From NCBI GenBank assembly GCA_020444165.1, contig JAHLLK010000081.1, positions 1 through 23,844 of the forward strand: a stretch of 23,844 bases of DNA, given 5' to 3'. Shown here one piece after another: positions 14,905-22,066 of the stretch; the stretch's first letter is position 1; each line of letters opens with the position of its first letter. This DNA comes from Deltaproteobacteria bacterium (GTDB lineage Bacteria; Desulfobacterota; Desulfarculia; Desulfarculales; Desulfarculaceae). A program made the position numbers and the translations under genes. The notes below the pieces were generated by a model, which saw only the letters and a program-made list of their open reading frames with translations, did no database searches and was not told where the DNA came from.

Positions 14905-16605
14905 CTACAAGTGGCGCAAGACCAGAATGGTTTCATCATCGAACAAAGAGCCTTTTTGAAAGGCCTCCACTTCGGAAACCGCCCGGGACACGATGACCTC
15001 GGCCGCCTGGTCGCGGGCCGCCGCCAGCAGATCCCCCAGTCGCGCCTCACCGAATTGCTCACCGGTGGGTGAGGGCGCCTCGGTCAGGCCGTCGGTGTAC
15101 AGCACCAAGACCTCCCCCCGCGCCAGGAGTTCCTCCCCTTCCTGGTAAACTTCGGAGGGCGAAACCCCCAGGGCCATGCCGCCCAGCGCCCCGAAGGTGC
15201 GCACCTGGCCGTCCCGCTCCAACAGAAACGGCAAATTGTGCCCGGCGTTGGCGTAGACCAGCCGGCCGGTGGAAGGCTGGTAAAAGGCCAGGAATAGGGT
15301 CACGAACATACCCGAGTCATTGCCCTGGCACAAGACTTGGTTGGCCCGGGCCAGGGTGCCGTAGGGCGTTTCGACGTCCCGGCAGATGTTGCGCAGGAGG
15401 GTGCGGGTCATGGCCATGAACAGGGCCGCGGGCACGCCCTTGCCGGCCACGTCGCCCATGGCCAGGATCAGGCGGTCCTGGTCCAGGAAGTAGAAGTCAT
15501 AGAAATCGCCAGCCACCTCCTTGGCCGGGATGTTGGCCGCGTGCAACTCGAACTCGCGGCGGTCGGGGTAGGGCGGGAAGGTATGGGGCAACAGCGAAAG
15601 CTGGATCTCCCGGGCGATCTTCATCTCGCTCTGCACCGCCTGGCGCGCCGCGGTCTCCTTGGCCAACAGCTCCATGTGCTCGGACAGGTCGTGGCCGATG
15701 CGGTTGAAGGTCCGGGCCAGGTCGCGGAACTCCTGGGGCCCGGTTTCCGGCACCTGGGTGGTGAGTTCACCCCGGCCCAGGGCCAGGGCGCCCTGGGTCA
15801 GGCTGTCCAGGGGGCGGGACACGCTGGAGGCCAGGCGCATGGTGACCAGGATGCCCACGGCCAAGGCCACCAGAAAGGCCAGCAGCACCGCGCCCTGGAT
15901 GTTGCCGGTGGCGTCGTCGGAGATGCTGGCAAGGGCGGCCAGGGCCTCCCCTTTGGCTTCGGAGCCTTGCTGGCGAATTTCCCCCTGCAACGGCCGGAAG
16001 TACTGGGCGATGTTCACCACCCCGGCCAGGACCAGGGGGTGGCCGGGAATCCGCACCAGGGTCATGAACTTGCGGGCCGGCTGGTTCTCCCGATTCAGAA
16101 AAGTATAGTAACCCTGCACCAAAGGTTCGGTAAAGGAGCGCTCCACCAATTCCCACATCTTGGGAAAGCGGTAGGCCCATTCCCGGTAATTGTGGCCCTC
16201 CACCTGGGGGTTGGGATGCAGGATGGACAAGCCGTGCAGATCGTAGAGATCCATGTAGCCGGTTTCCACCGACCCCGCCTGGAGCACCTGGGTGGCCAGG
16301 GAGCGGATGGTGGGGTTCTCCCGCAGCTCCCGGATATCCACGCCCCGATTCGGGGGCAGGAGCCGGGCGATCTCGCCGGCCACCCCCTCGGTCTTCCACA
16401 GCACCATCTTCTCGCCGTACTGGGTGAGCACCTTCTCACTCAGGGCGACCTCCGAGCCGACCAGGCGATCCACGGCCTGGCGCACCGCCCCCTGGGCGTC
16501 CTCGTGCGACTTCTGCAAGATATAGCGCCCGGAAAAGAAGAAGATGCCGAGCACCAGGAGGATAACCGCCAGGGAGGACAGCAGCAGGCGATCGCGCAGT
16601 TTCAT
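14905..16605 (-). CDS. Membrane sensor PP2C (SpoIIE/RsbU-type) phosphatase with HAMP domain
   Basis: This 566-residue protein has a first membrane helix (about 8-26), an extracytoplasmic Cache-like sensor (about 30-235), a second helix (about 238-258), a HAMP domain (about 259-311, SSVSRPLDSLTQG) and a C-terminal PP2C-type phosphatase. The phosphatase has AREIQLSLLP, the metal-binding Asp367 in EVAGDFYDF and Asp385 in MGDVAGKG, NAGHNLP, LYTDGLTEA and the final DDETILVLR. Such proteins dephosphorylate anti-sigma-factor antagonists, switching an alternative sigma factor in response to a periplasmic signal. No antagonist, anti-sigma or sigma gene is adjacent. ATG 16605 follows GGAG at the expected distance. 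Ligand and target unknown. Confidence 0.9.
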   Translation of the reverse strand: MKLRDRLLLSSLAVILLVLGIFFFSGRYILQKSHEDAQGAVRQAVDRLVGSEVALSEKVLTQYGEKMVLWKTEGVAGEIARLLPPNRGVDIRELRENPTIRSLATQVLQAGSVETGYMDLYDLHGLSILHPNPQVEGHNYREWAYRFPKMWELVERSFTEPLVQGYYTFLNRENQPARKFMTLVRIPGHPLVLAGVVNIAQYFRPLQGEIRQQGSEAKGEALAALASISDDATGNIQGAVLLAFLVALAVGILVTMRLASSVSRPLDSLTQGALALGRGELTTQVPETGPQEFRDLARTFNRIGHDLSEHMELLAKETAARQAVQSEMKIAREIQLSLLPHTFPPYPDRREFELHAANIPAKEVAGDFYDFYFLDQDRLILAMGDVAGKGVPAALFMAMTRTLLRNICRDVETPYGTLARANQVLCQGNDSGMFVTLFLAFYQPSTGRLVYANAGHNLPFLLERDGQVRTFGALGGMALGVSPSEVYQEGEELLARGEVLVLYTDGLTEAPSPTGEQFGEARLGDLLAAARDQAAEVIVSRAVSEVEAFQKGSLFDDETILVLRHL

Positions 16606-16676
16606 GGGCCAACTCTCCGGCTGGGGAAGGGCCGGACCACGCCGGTCCGACCGGTTTTTCGCCGAGGCGGCCGGGC

Positions 16677-17174
16677 TCAGACCTTCGCGGCGGCCTGCCC
16701 CCGGCGCTCCTGTTCCTTCTCGGACAGCCGAACCTTGCGCCGGGCCAAGGCCTCCTGATGCCGCCGCTCATCCTGCGCGTCCGCCAGGATCAGTTCCGGC
16801 ACCTGGGCCGGGTGGTGGTCCCGGTCCAGGGCCACGAAGGTGAGGTAGGCGCTGGCCGTGTGGCGGACCTCACCGGTCAGGGGGTTCTCCGCCTCCACCC
16901 GCACTCCCACCTCCATGGAGGTGCGGCCCACCAGGTTGAGCCGGGCCTTGAAAAACAGGATGTCGCCCACGAACACCGGTTGCAGGAAGTCCAGGCGGTC
17001 GATGGAGGCCGTGACCGCCAGACTGCCGGCGTGGCGGATCGCCGTCACCCCGGCGGCGGTGTCGATGAGTTTCATGATCACCCCGCCGTGCACGTTGCCG
17101 GCGGGGTTGGCGTCCTGGGGCAGCATCTGCTGCGCCATGACCACCTCGCTGTCGGTCACCTTCTTGGCTGGCAT
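16677..17174 (-). CDS. Hotdog-fold acyl-CoA thioesterase
   Basis: This 165-residue protein belongs to the YciA/BACH acyl-CoA thioesterase group: NPAGNVHGGVIMKLIDTAAGVTA holds the hotdog helix with probable catalytic Asp38, then TASIDRLDFLQPVFVGD and GRTSMEVGVRVEAENP, all typical. It should hydrolyse acyl-CoA to free acid and CoA in the cytoplasm. The last 35 residues are charged and helical (DAQDERRHQEALARRK), a tail also found in the group. ATG 17174 is preceded by AAAAGGA. It lies 71 bases upstream of the PP2C gene on the same strand and may be co-transcribed with it, although the functions are unrelated. Confidence 0.9.
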   Translation of the reverse strand: MPAKKVTDSEVVMAQQMLPQDANPAGNVHGGVIMKLIDTAAGVTAIRHAGSLAVTASIDRLDFLQPVFVGDILFFKARLNLVGRTSMEVGVRVEAENPLTGEVRHTASAYLTFVALDRDHHPAQVPELILADAQDERRHQEALARRKVRLSEKEQERRGQAAAKV

Positions 17175-17328
17175 CTGAGGTCCTTTTCCGCGCGCCGCGG
17201 GGCTTGCCGTTTCATATCCCCGGACCAGCTGGCGTAGAATGAGAGTTTGCTGCGATTTTCATGATGGGTAATTTAATTTCCGCCGTCAATATCCTGATTA
17301 GGTCTGAACTCCCCCGCTCGCGCGGGAC

Positions 17329-17354
17329 AAAAAAGCCTCGGCCGTGGTCCAGGC
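17329..17354 (-). terminator. Intrinsic terminator after the DUF3592-like gene
   Basis: On the minus strand an imperfect hairpin (GCCTGG paired with CC-bulge-AGGC) is followed directly by TTTTTT (17329-17334). It lies 23 bases after the stop codon. Stem imperfection lowers confidence, but the position and T-tract fit. Confidence 0.5.
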
Positions 17355-17376
17355 AGACTGGTTTTTTGGGGCAGGG

Positions 17377-18039
17377 CTAGGGGAACCATAGCTCAACCAA
17401 GGTCGGAAACCAAGCGAAGGCCACAAAAAGCAGGGAACCCAAACAAAATCCCGCCGCGGACTTGAGTCTGCCGGCCAACAAACCGCAAAGGAGACAAAGG
17501 CCCATGGCGGCCAATAGGGGCAGGTAGGCTGTACGCACCATTTGCCGCTGGGTGGCTTCCCAGGAGGCCCGGAAATTTTCTTCGGGATACTGTACCCTGA
17601 GCTCCAAATGGCGGGGCACTTCCGGGTTGTAAAGTATGGACAGCCTCTGCCCAACCTTGAATTGGGACTCCAGGTCCTCGAGGCGGTTCACCGGTCCCCT
17701 CAGATAGCCTCCCAACTTGTAGGTCTCCTGGTTTCCGTCCACCGTGCCATCGGCCCAATGTTTGTCATAGGTCCGGTTTGCCTGGCTTCCGGCGTGGCTT
17801 CCCTTGAAAAAATTCAGCTTGGTGATGGTGAAGACGGCGGGCCGATATCCCTCGCCATACATGATCAGGAATACGCGCGGGCCGATGAGAAAGCCGGTGA
17901 GCATGGCGGTCCAAAAAGACAGCAAAATGGCAACAACCCCAAAGAGATTTTTCAGGCCGTTCAACAGGGGTTGTTCCGTGGGGGGCTTAGGTTCCCTGGA
18001 GGTCGCAGCGCGGGCCATGCCATGCCACCTTTCCCGCAT
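17377..18039 (-). CDS. Two- to four-helix membrane protein, possibly DUF3592-like
   Basis: This 220-residue protein has an N-terminal basic, Pro-rich tail, a membrane segment near 33-55 (FGVVAILLSFWTAMLTGFLIG), an extramembrane domain (about 65-165) and at least two closing helices (about 170-190 and 195-215). The middle domain contains VGQRLSILYNPEVP, resembling the G..V.V.Y.P segment of DUF3592 proteins, so that family is my best guess but not firm. No catalytic motif is seen. ATG 18039 follows GGAAGG; ATG 18018 is an alternative behind GGAAAGG. Codon third positions are less GC-rich than in its neighbours, suggesting more recent arrival or weaker expression. It is divergent from pyruvate kinase. 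Confidence 0.65.
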   Translation of the reverse strand: MRERWHGMARAATSREPKPPTEQPLLNGLKNLFGVVAILLSFWTAMLTGFLIGPRVFLIMYGEGYRPAVFTITKLNFFKGSHAGSQANRTYDKHWADGTVDGNQETYKLGGYLRGPVNRLEDLESQFKVGQRLSILYNPEVPRHLELRVQYPEENFRASWEATQRQMVRTAYLPLLAAMGLCLLCGLLAGRLKSAAGFCLGSLLFVAFAWFPTLVELWFP

Positions 18040-18162
18040 TTTTCCCTTCCCCCCGCGGCCCCGCGGACGGGCCGGTCCTGTTTAAATCCTAGCACAACCA
18101 GCGCCCGGCCGGGCTGGGGCGCCGTACTGCCGCCCAATTGCCGCCGGAAGGCCCGGTCCGTC

Positions 18163-18171
18163 TGCTATGAT
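18163..18171 (+). promoter_or_regulatory. Extended -10 promoter for pyk
   Basis: TGC directly before TATGAT (18166-18171) forms an extended -10 element, 48 bases before the start codon and followed by an A-rich stretch. The best -35-like box, TTGCCG (18138-18143), is too far (22 bases) to count, which is typical for extended -10 promoters. Confidence 0.45.
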
Positions 18172-18219
18172 AAAAAAATTGGGAACCTGCTTTGCCGCGT
18201 CAAACCGGAGGTCAGCTGC

Positions 18220-19662
18220 ATGCCGGACGGCACCAAGCCCCGCAAAACCAAGATCACCTGCACCCTGGGCCCCGCCTCCTCCAGCCCGGACAAGATCGCC
18301 CGCCTGATCCGGGCCGGCATGGACGTGGCCCGCCTGAACTTTTCGCATGGCGACCATGCTTCCCACCGCCAGGCCATCGCCGACCTCCGCCAGGCGGCCC
18401 AGGACGCCGGCCGGCCGGTGGGCATCCTGCAGGACCTGGCCGGGCCCAAGATCCGCCTGGGCCTGTTGCCCCAGGGCGAGCGCCTCCTGGCCCAGGACGA
18501 GGAGATCACCCTGGTGCCGGTGCCCGACGGCGGTGAAGCCCCGGACCCGGACGCCCTGCCGGTGAACTATCCCTATTTGATCGAGGACGTGGAGGAAGGC
18601 GAGAGCATTCTCCTGGCCGACGGCCTGGTGGAGCTCCGGGTGCGGGCCAAGCGGCCGCACAGCGTCTTGTGCCGGGTGGTGGTGCCCGGCCTGGTCTCCT
18701 CCCGCAAGGGGGTGAACCTGCCGGCCAGTTCGTTGCGCATCCCCACCTTCACCGAAAAGGACCTGGCCGACCTGACCATGGGCCTGGAGGAGCAGGTTGA
18801 CTTTGTGGCCATGTCCTTTGTGCGCCACGAAAAGGACCTGACCCCCATCCGGGACCTGGTGGCCGGCCGCCCCTTCCCGCCGCTGATCATCGCCAAGATC
18901 GAGAAGCCCCAGGCGGTGGAGCGCCTGGAAAGCATCCTCAAGGTGGTGGACGGGGTCATGGTGGCCCGTGGCGACCTGGGGGTGGAGATGCCCCTGGAGC
19001 AGGTGCCCATCATCCAGAAACAGATCATCAGCCAGGCCCGGCGGGCCGGCAAGGTGGTGATCACCGCCACCCAGATGCTCCGCTCCATGATGAGCAGCCC
19101 CCGGCCCACCCGGGCCGAGGCCACCGACGTGGCCAACGCGGTCTTGGATGGCACCGACGCGGTGATGCTCTCGGACGAGACCGCGGTGGGCAACTATCCG
19201 GTGCAGGCGGTGCAGGTGTTGGACAGGATCTGCCGGGCCACCGAGCCGTTCCTGAACGAGTCGCCCTTTTTGCGGGAGGATTTCTCGCCGCTCTTGCCCG
19301 AGGGCGAGGCGGCGCTCACGAGGAGCGCCTGCTTCCTGGCCCGGGATTTGGACGCGCCGGTGCTGGTGGCCACCACGGCCAGCGGCCGCACCGCCCGGCT
19401 CATGGCCCGCCTCAGGCCGGCCCGGGACATAGTGGGCCTCACCTCCCACCCCGAGGTGTACCGGCAGCTCGCCATGTCCTGGGGGGTGTTTCCCATTTTG
19501 TGCCGCGAGTTCGACGACCTGGAGCACATGACCCGCATGGCCAAGGAATGGGTGCAAAGCCAAGGCCTGGCCCAGGACGGCCAGAAGCTGGTAATCACCT
19601 GCGGCTATCCCCTGAACATCACCGGCACCACCAACATGCTCAAAGTGGTGGGTCTGCCCTGA
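18220..19662 (+). CDS. pyk: Pyruvate kinase
   Basis: This 480-residue enzyme converts phosphoenolpyruvate and ADP to pyruvate and ATP, the last step of glycolysis. The motifs are complete: KTKITCTLGPAS, RLNFSHGDH (Arg38), DLAGPKIRLG, the signature IAKIEKPQAV with catalytic Lys, VARGDLGVEMP with metal-binding Glu/Asp, ATQMLRSMMSSPRPTRAEATDVANAV and DGTDAVMLSDETAVG, then the C-terminal regulatory domain ending NITGTTNMLKVV. ATG 18220 lies 8 bases after GGAGG (18207-18211); the open frame extends upstream only as an antisense shadow of the preceding gene. After the stop, two GCGGCCGC copies (19683-19690, 19705-19712) can pair into a hairpin without a T-tract. Confidence 0.95.
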   Translation: MPDGTKPRKTKITCTLGPASSSPDKIARLIRAGMDVARLNFSHGDHASHRQAIADLRQAAQDAGRPVGILQDLAGPKIRLGLLPQGERLLAQDEEITLVPVPDGGEAPDPDALPVNYPYLIEDVEEGESILLADGLVELRVRAKRPHSVLCRVVVPGLVSSRKGVNLPASSLRIPTFTEKDLADLTMGLEEQVDFVAMSFVRHEKDLTPIRDLVAGRPFPPLIIAKIEKPQAVERLESILKVVDGVMVARGDLGVEMPLEQVPIIQKQIISQARRAGKVVITATQMLRSMMSSPRPTRAEATDVANAVLDGTDAVMLSDETAVGNYPVQAVQVLDRICRATEPFLNESPFLREDFSPLLPEGEAALTRSACFLARDLDAPVLVATTASGRTARLMARLRPARDIVGLTSHPEVYRQLAMSWGVFPILCREFDDLEHMTRMAKEWVQSQGLAQDGQKLVITCGYPLNITGTTNMLKVVGLP

Positions 19663-19721
19663 ACTGAACCCCCGCCGGGGCGGCGGCCGCGCCTTCCGCA
19701 GCGGGCGGCCGCGGGTCGGCC

Positions 19722-19751
19722 TTGACAGAGGCCCTACGCTTTGGCTAGCTT
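19722..19751 (+). promoter_or_regulatory. Promoter for the symporter pair
   Basis: A perfect TTGACA (19722-19727) is followed after 18 bases by TAGCTT (19746-19751). The stretch 19744-19767 repeats TAGCT/AGCTA motifs and might hold a regulator site. The start codon of the small membrane protein is about 150 bases downstream. Confidence 0.45.
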
Positions 19752-19898
19752 AGCTGTAATCTAGCTACCCAGGGAGCCTGTTCCCGGGGTGGCCGGACCG
19801 GGGGGACCTGCCGGCCTGCTCCGCTCCGCCCCACCGGGACGGGGCGCCAGAGCCGCGGCCGGCGGGGCCCGGTCTTCACCTTCGCTCGGAGGATAACC

Positions 19899-20069
19899 TT
19901 GTTGGGCATCGCCAGCACGCAATTGGCCCTCGCGTTTCTCCTTAGCATCGCCGCCAGCCTCTTGTGCGTGATCTACGGCCTGGTGAAATGGAACGAGTCC
20001 GGCTTGTCCAGCGATGCGATGCGGACCCTGCAGGAAGACGAGGAGTCTTCCGCTACCCGCTACCACTGA
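19899..20069 (+). CDS. Symporter small accessory protein
   Basis: This 56-residue protein starts with TTG at 19899, 6 bases after GGAGG (19888-19892). It reads MLGIASTQLALAFLLSIAAS, then LLCVIYGLVKWNES and a hydrophilic acidic tail ending TRYH. It has one membrane helix (about 7-27) followed by the VIYGL..WN segment. This matches what I recall of the small proteins encoded just upstream of sodium:solute symporters and annotated as symporter small accessory protein. The symporter gene starts 126 bases downstream. It probably binds and stabilises or regulates the transporter in the inner membrane; that function is inferred from gene pairing. Its size and TTG start make it easy to overlook. Confidence 0.82.
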   Translation: MLGIASTQLALAFLLSIAASLLCVIYGLVKWNESGLSSDAMRTLQEDEESSATRYH

Positions 20070-20195
20070 GCCCGGGGCCGGCCCCGGGCCAGGCGGCAGC
20101 GGCCGCCCCCCGGCCGCCGGACAACCATTGGCCCCCGCCCCGGAGCCCCGGCGCCAGCCGGCAGCACTTACCTCTTCCCGCACCGGAGGTTCGCT

Positions 20196-21794
20196 TTGGT
20201 CATCAAAATCATCATGGCCCTGTTGTATCTGGTGGTGGTTTTCTACTTCGCCTTCAAGGGCTGGCGGGAAACGCGCGAGGCCAACGACTACATGCTGGCC
20301 GGACGCCAGATGCATCCCTTTGTCATGGCCATGAGCTACGGCGCGACCTTTATCTCCACCTCGGCCATCATCGGCTTTGGCGGCGCGGCCGGCATGTTCG
20401 GCTTTCCCCTGTTGTGGTTGACCTTCCTGAATATCTTCGTGGGCGTGTTCATCGCCATGGTGTTCTTTGGCAAACGCACCCGCCGCATGGGGGTGGCCCT
20501 GAACGCCCTGACCTTCCCGGAGCTGTTGGGCCAGCGTTATCAGTCGCGCTTTGTGCAGGGCTTCGCCGGGCTCATCATCTTCCTGTTCATCCCCATCTAC
20601 GCGGCCGCGGTGTTGATCGGCATCGCCCGCATGATGGAGGTGAGCCTGGGCATCGGCTACCTCACCTGCCTGTTCGTGTTCACCGTGATCCTGGCGGTGT
20701 ACGTGATCAGCGGGGGGCTCAAGGGGGTCATGTACACCGAGGCCTTCCAGGGCAGCCTGATGTTCGTGATGATGCTGATCCTCTTGTTCTTCACCTACGG
20801 CAAGCTGGGCGGGCTGGTGGAGGCCCACCAGGCCCTCACCGACCTGGCGCCCCAGGTGCCGGCCAAGCTCCAGGAAATGGGTATGCTGGGGTGGACCCAG
20901 GGGGTCACCTTTGGCTCGCCCCTGTGGCTGGTGATCTACACCACCATCGTGTGGGGCGTGGGCATCGGGGTTTTGGCCCAGCCGCAGTTGGCCGTGCGCT
21001 TCATGACCGTGAGCTCCGACCGGGAGCTGAACCGGGCCGTGTTGTACGGCGGGGTGTTCCTGTTGGCCATGACCGGAGTGGCCTTTGTGGTGGGCGCCCT
21101 GTCCAACGTGATCTTCTTCCGGGAGATGGGCCAGGTGGCCGTGCAGGTGGCCGGCGGCAACATCGACAAGATCATCCCGGTGTTCGTCAGCGACATCATG
21201 CCGGGCTGGTTCGGCATCCTGTTCCTCCTGGCCATGTTCGCCGCGGCCATGAGCACCCTGGCCAGCCAGTACCACGTGGGCGGCACCAGCCTGGGCCGCG
21301 ATTTCTTCGAAAAGGCCCTGGGCGCGCCGGTGGGCGACCCCATCACCGTGAACAAGATCTCCATCGGAGTCATCATCATCATCACCCTGGTGTGGGCCTG
21401 GGTGCTGCCGGTGTCGGTGATCGCCAAGGCCACGGCCTTCTTCTTCGGCCTGTGCGCCTGCACCTTCCTGCCGGTGTTCTTCCTGGGGCTCTATTGGCGG
21501 CGCATGAACCAGGCCGGCGCGGTGGCCTCCATGGTGGGCGGCTTCGGCGTCACCCTGTTCTACATGCTGTTCATCCACACCCAGGAGTCGGCCGCCCTGG
21601 GCCTCTGCAAGAGCATGTTCGGGGTGGACAGCCTGGCCCAGCTCGCGACCCAAGGCTCCACCGGCTGGCTGTTGCAGTTCACCGACCCCAACCTGGTGGC
21701 CTTGCCGGTGTCCTTCCTCCTGGCCATTGTGGTCACCCTGGCCACTCAGCCCATGCCCGAGGAGCACGTGAACCTGTGCTGGCGTAACTTCTGA
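20196..21794 (+). CDS. Sodium:solute symporter (SSS family)
   Basis: This 532-residue protein has about 13 membrane helices and family marks: DYMLAGRQMHPFVMAMSYGATFISTSAIIGFGG near the N-terminus, FPELLGQRYQSRF, VYVISGGLKGVMYTEAFQG (the SSS sugar/solute signature area), and MFAAAMSTLASQYHVGGTSLGRDFF, where the Ser/Thr residues help bind Na+. It imports an organic solute with Na+. The substrate is not readable; the acyl-CoA synthetase downstream hints at a carboxylate. The start is TTG 20196, 6 bases after GGAGG (20185-20189). It follows the small accessory protein gene and ends before a strong terminator, so the two form one unit. Confidence 0.92.
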   Translation: MVIKIIMALLYLVVVFYFAFKGWRETREANDYMLAGRQMHPFVMAMSYGATFISTSAIIGFGGAAGMFGFPLLWLTFLNIFVGVFIAMVFFGKRTRRMGVALNALTFPELLGQRYQSRFVQGFAGLIIFLFIPIYAAAVLIGIARMMEVSLGIGYLTCLFVFTVILAVYVISGGLKGVMYTEAFQGSLMFVMMLILLFFTYGKLGGLVEAHQALTDLAPQVPAKLQEMGMLGWTQGVTFGSPLWLVIYTTIVWGVGIGVLAQPQLAVRFMTVSSDRELNRAVLYGGVFLLAMTGVAFVVGALSNVIFFREMGQVAVQVAGGNIDKIIPVFVSDIMPGWFGILFLLAMFAAAMSTLASQYHVGGTSLGRDFFEKALGAPVGDPITVNKISIGVIIIITLVWAWVLPVSVIAKATAFFFGLCACTFLPVFFLGLYWRRMNQAGAVASMVGGFGVTLFYMLFIHTQESAALGLCKSMFGVDSLAQLATQGSTGWLLQFTDPNLVALPVSFLLAIVVTLATQPMPEEHVNLCWRNF

Positions 21795-21822
21795 GTTCGC
21801 CCCCCCGGCCTTCGAATTCCCC

Positions 21823-21860
21823 GGCCCCCGGCCCGCTTTCGCGAGCCGGGGGCCGCTTTT
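21823..21860 (+). terminator. Intrinsic terminator after the symporter
   Basis: GGCCCCCGGC (21823-21832) and GCCGGGGGCC (21845-21854) form a perfect 10-bp stem, with CGC/GCG pairing inside the loop, followed by GCTTTT. It lies 28 bases after the symporter stop and separates it from the acyl-CoA synthetase. Confidence 0.75.
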
Positions 21861-21896
21861 CCGCCCCGCCCTTGCCTTCCGAACGTCCGGCCGGTC

Positions 21897-21924
21897 TTGT
21901 CAAGCCGCCGCGGGGTGGTAAACT
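21897..21924 (+). promoter_or_regulatory. Sigma70-like promoter for the acyl-CoA synthetase
   Basis: TTGTCA (21897-21902) and TAAACT (21919-21924) are separated by 16 bases. The leader to the GTG start is about 135 bases; I see no known riboswitch in it. Confidence 0.5.
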
Positions 21925-22066
21925 GCACATCTCATGGCTACCGCCGATATAACCTAGCAATAACAGGGACTAACGCTGCCGCTCTTGTGATCATGTCCCA
22001 GATTTCCGCCGGCCGCTGACGCTCCCCCTTTCCCTGCAACGTTCCCGTTCAGAGAGGTTTTGCCCC

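Noticed and set aside
17542..18219. N-terminal extension of the pyruvate kinase frame
   Set aside because: It is antisense to the DUF3592-like gene; ATG 18220 has a strong ribosome site and gives the family's normal length.
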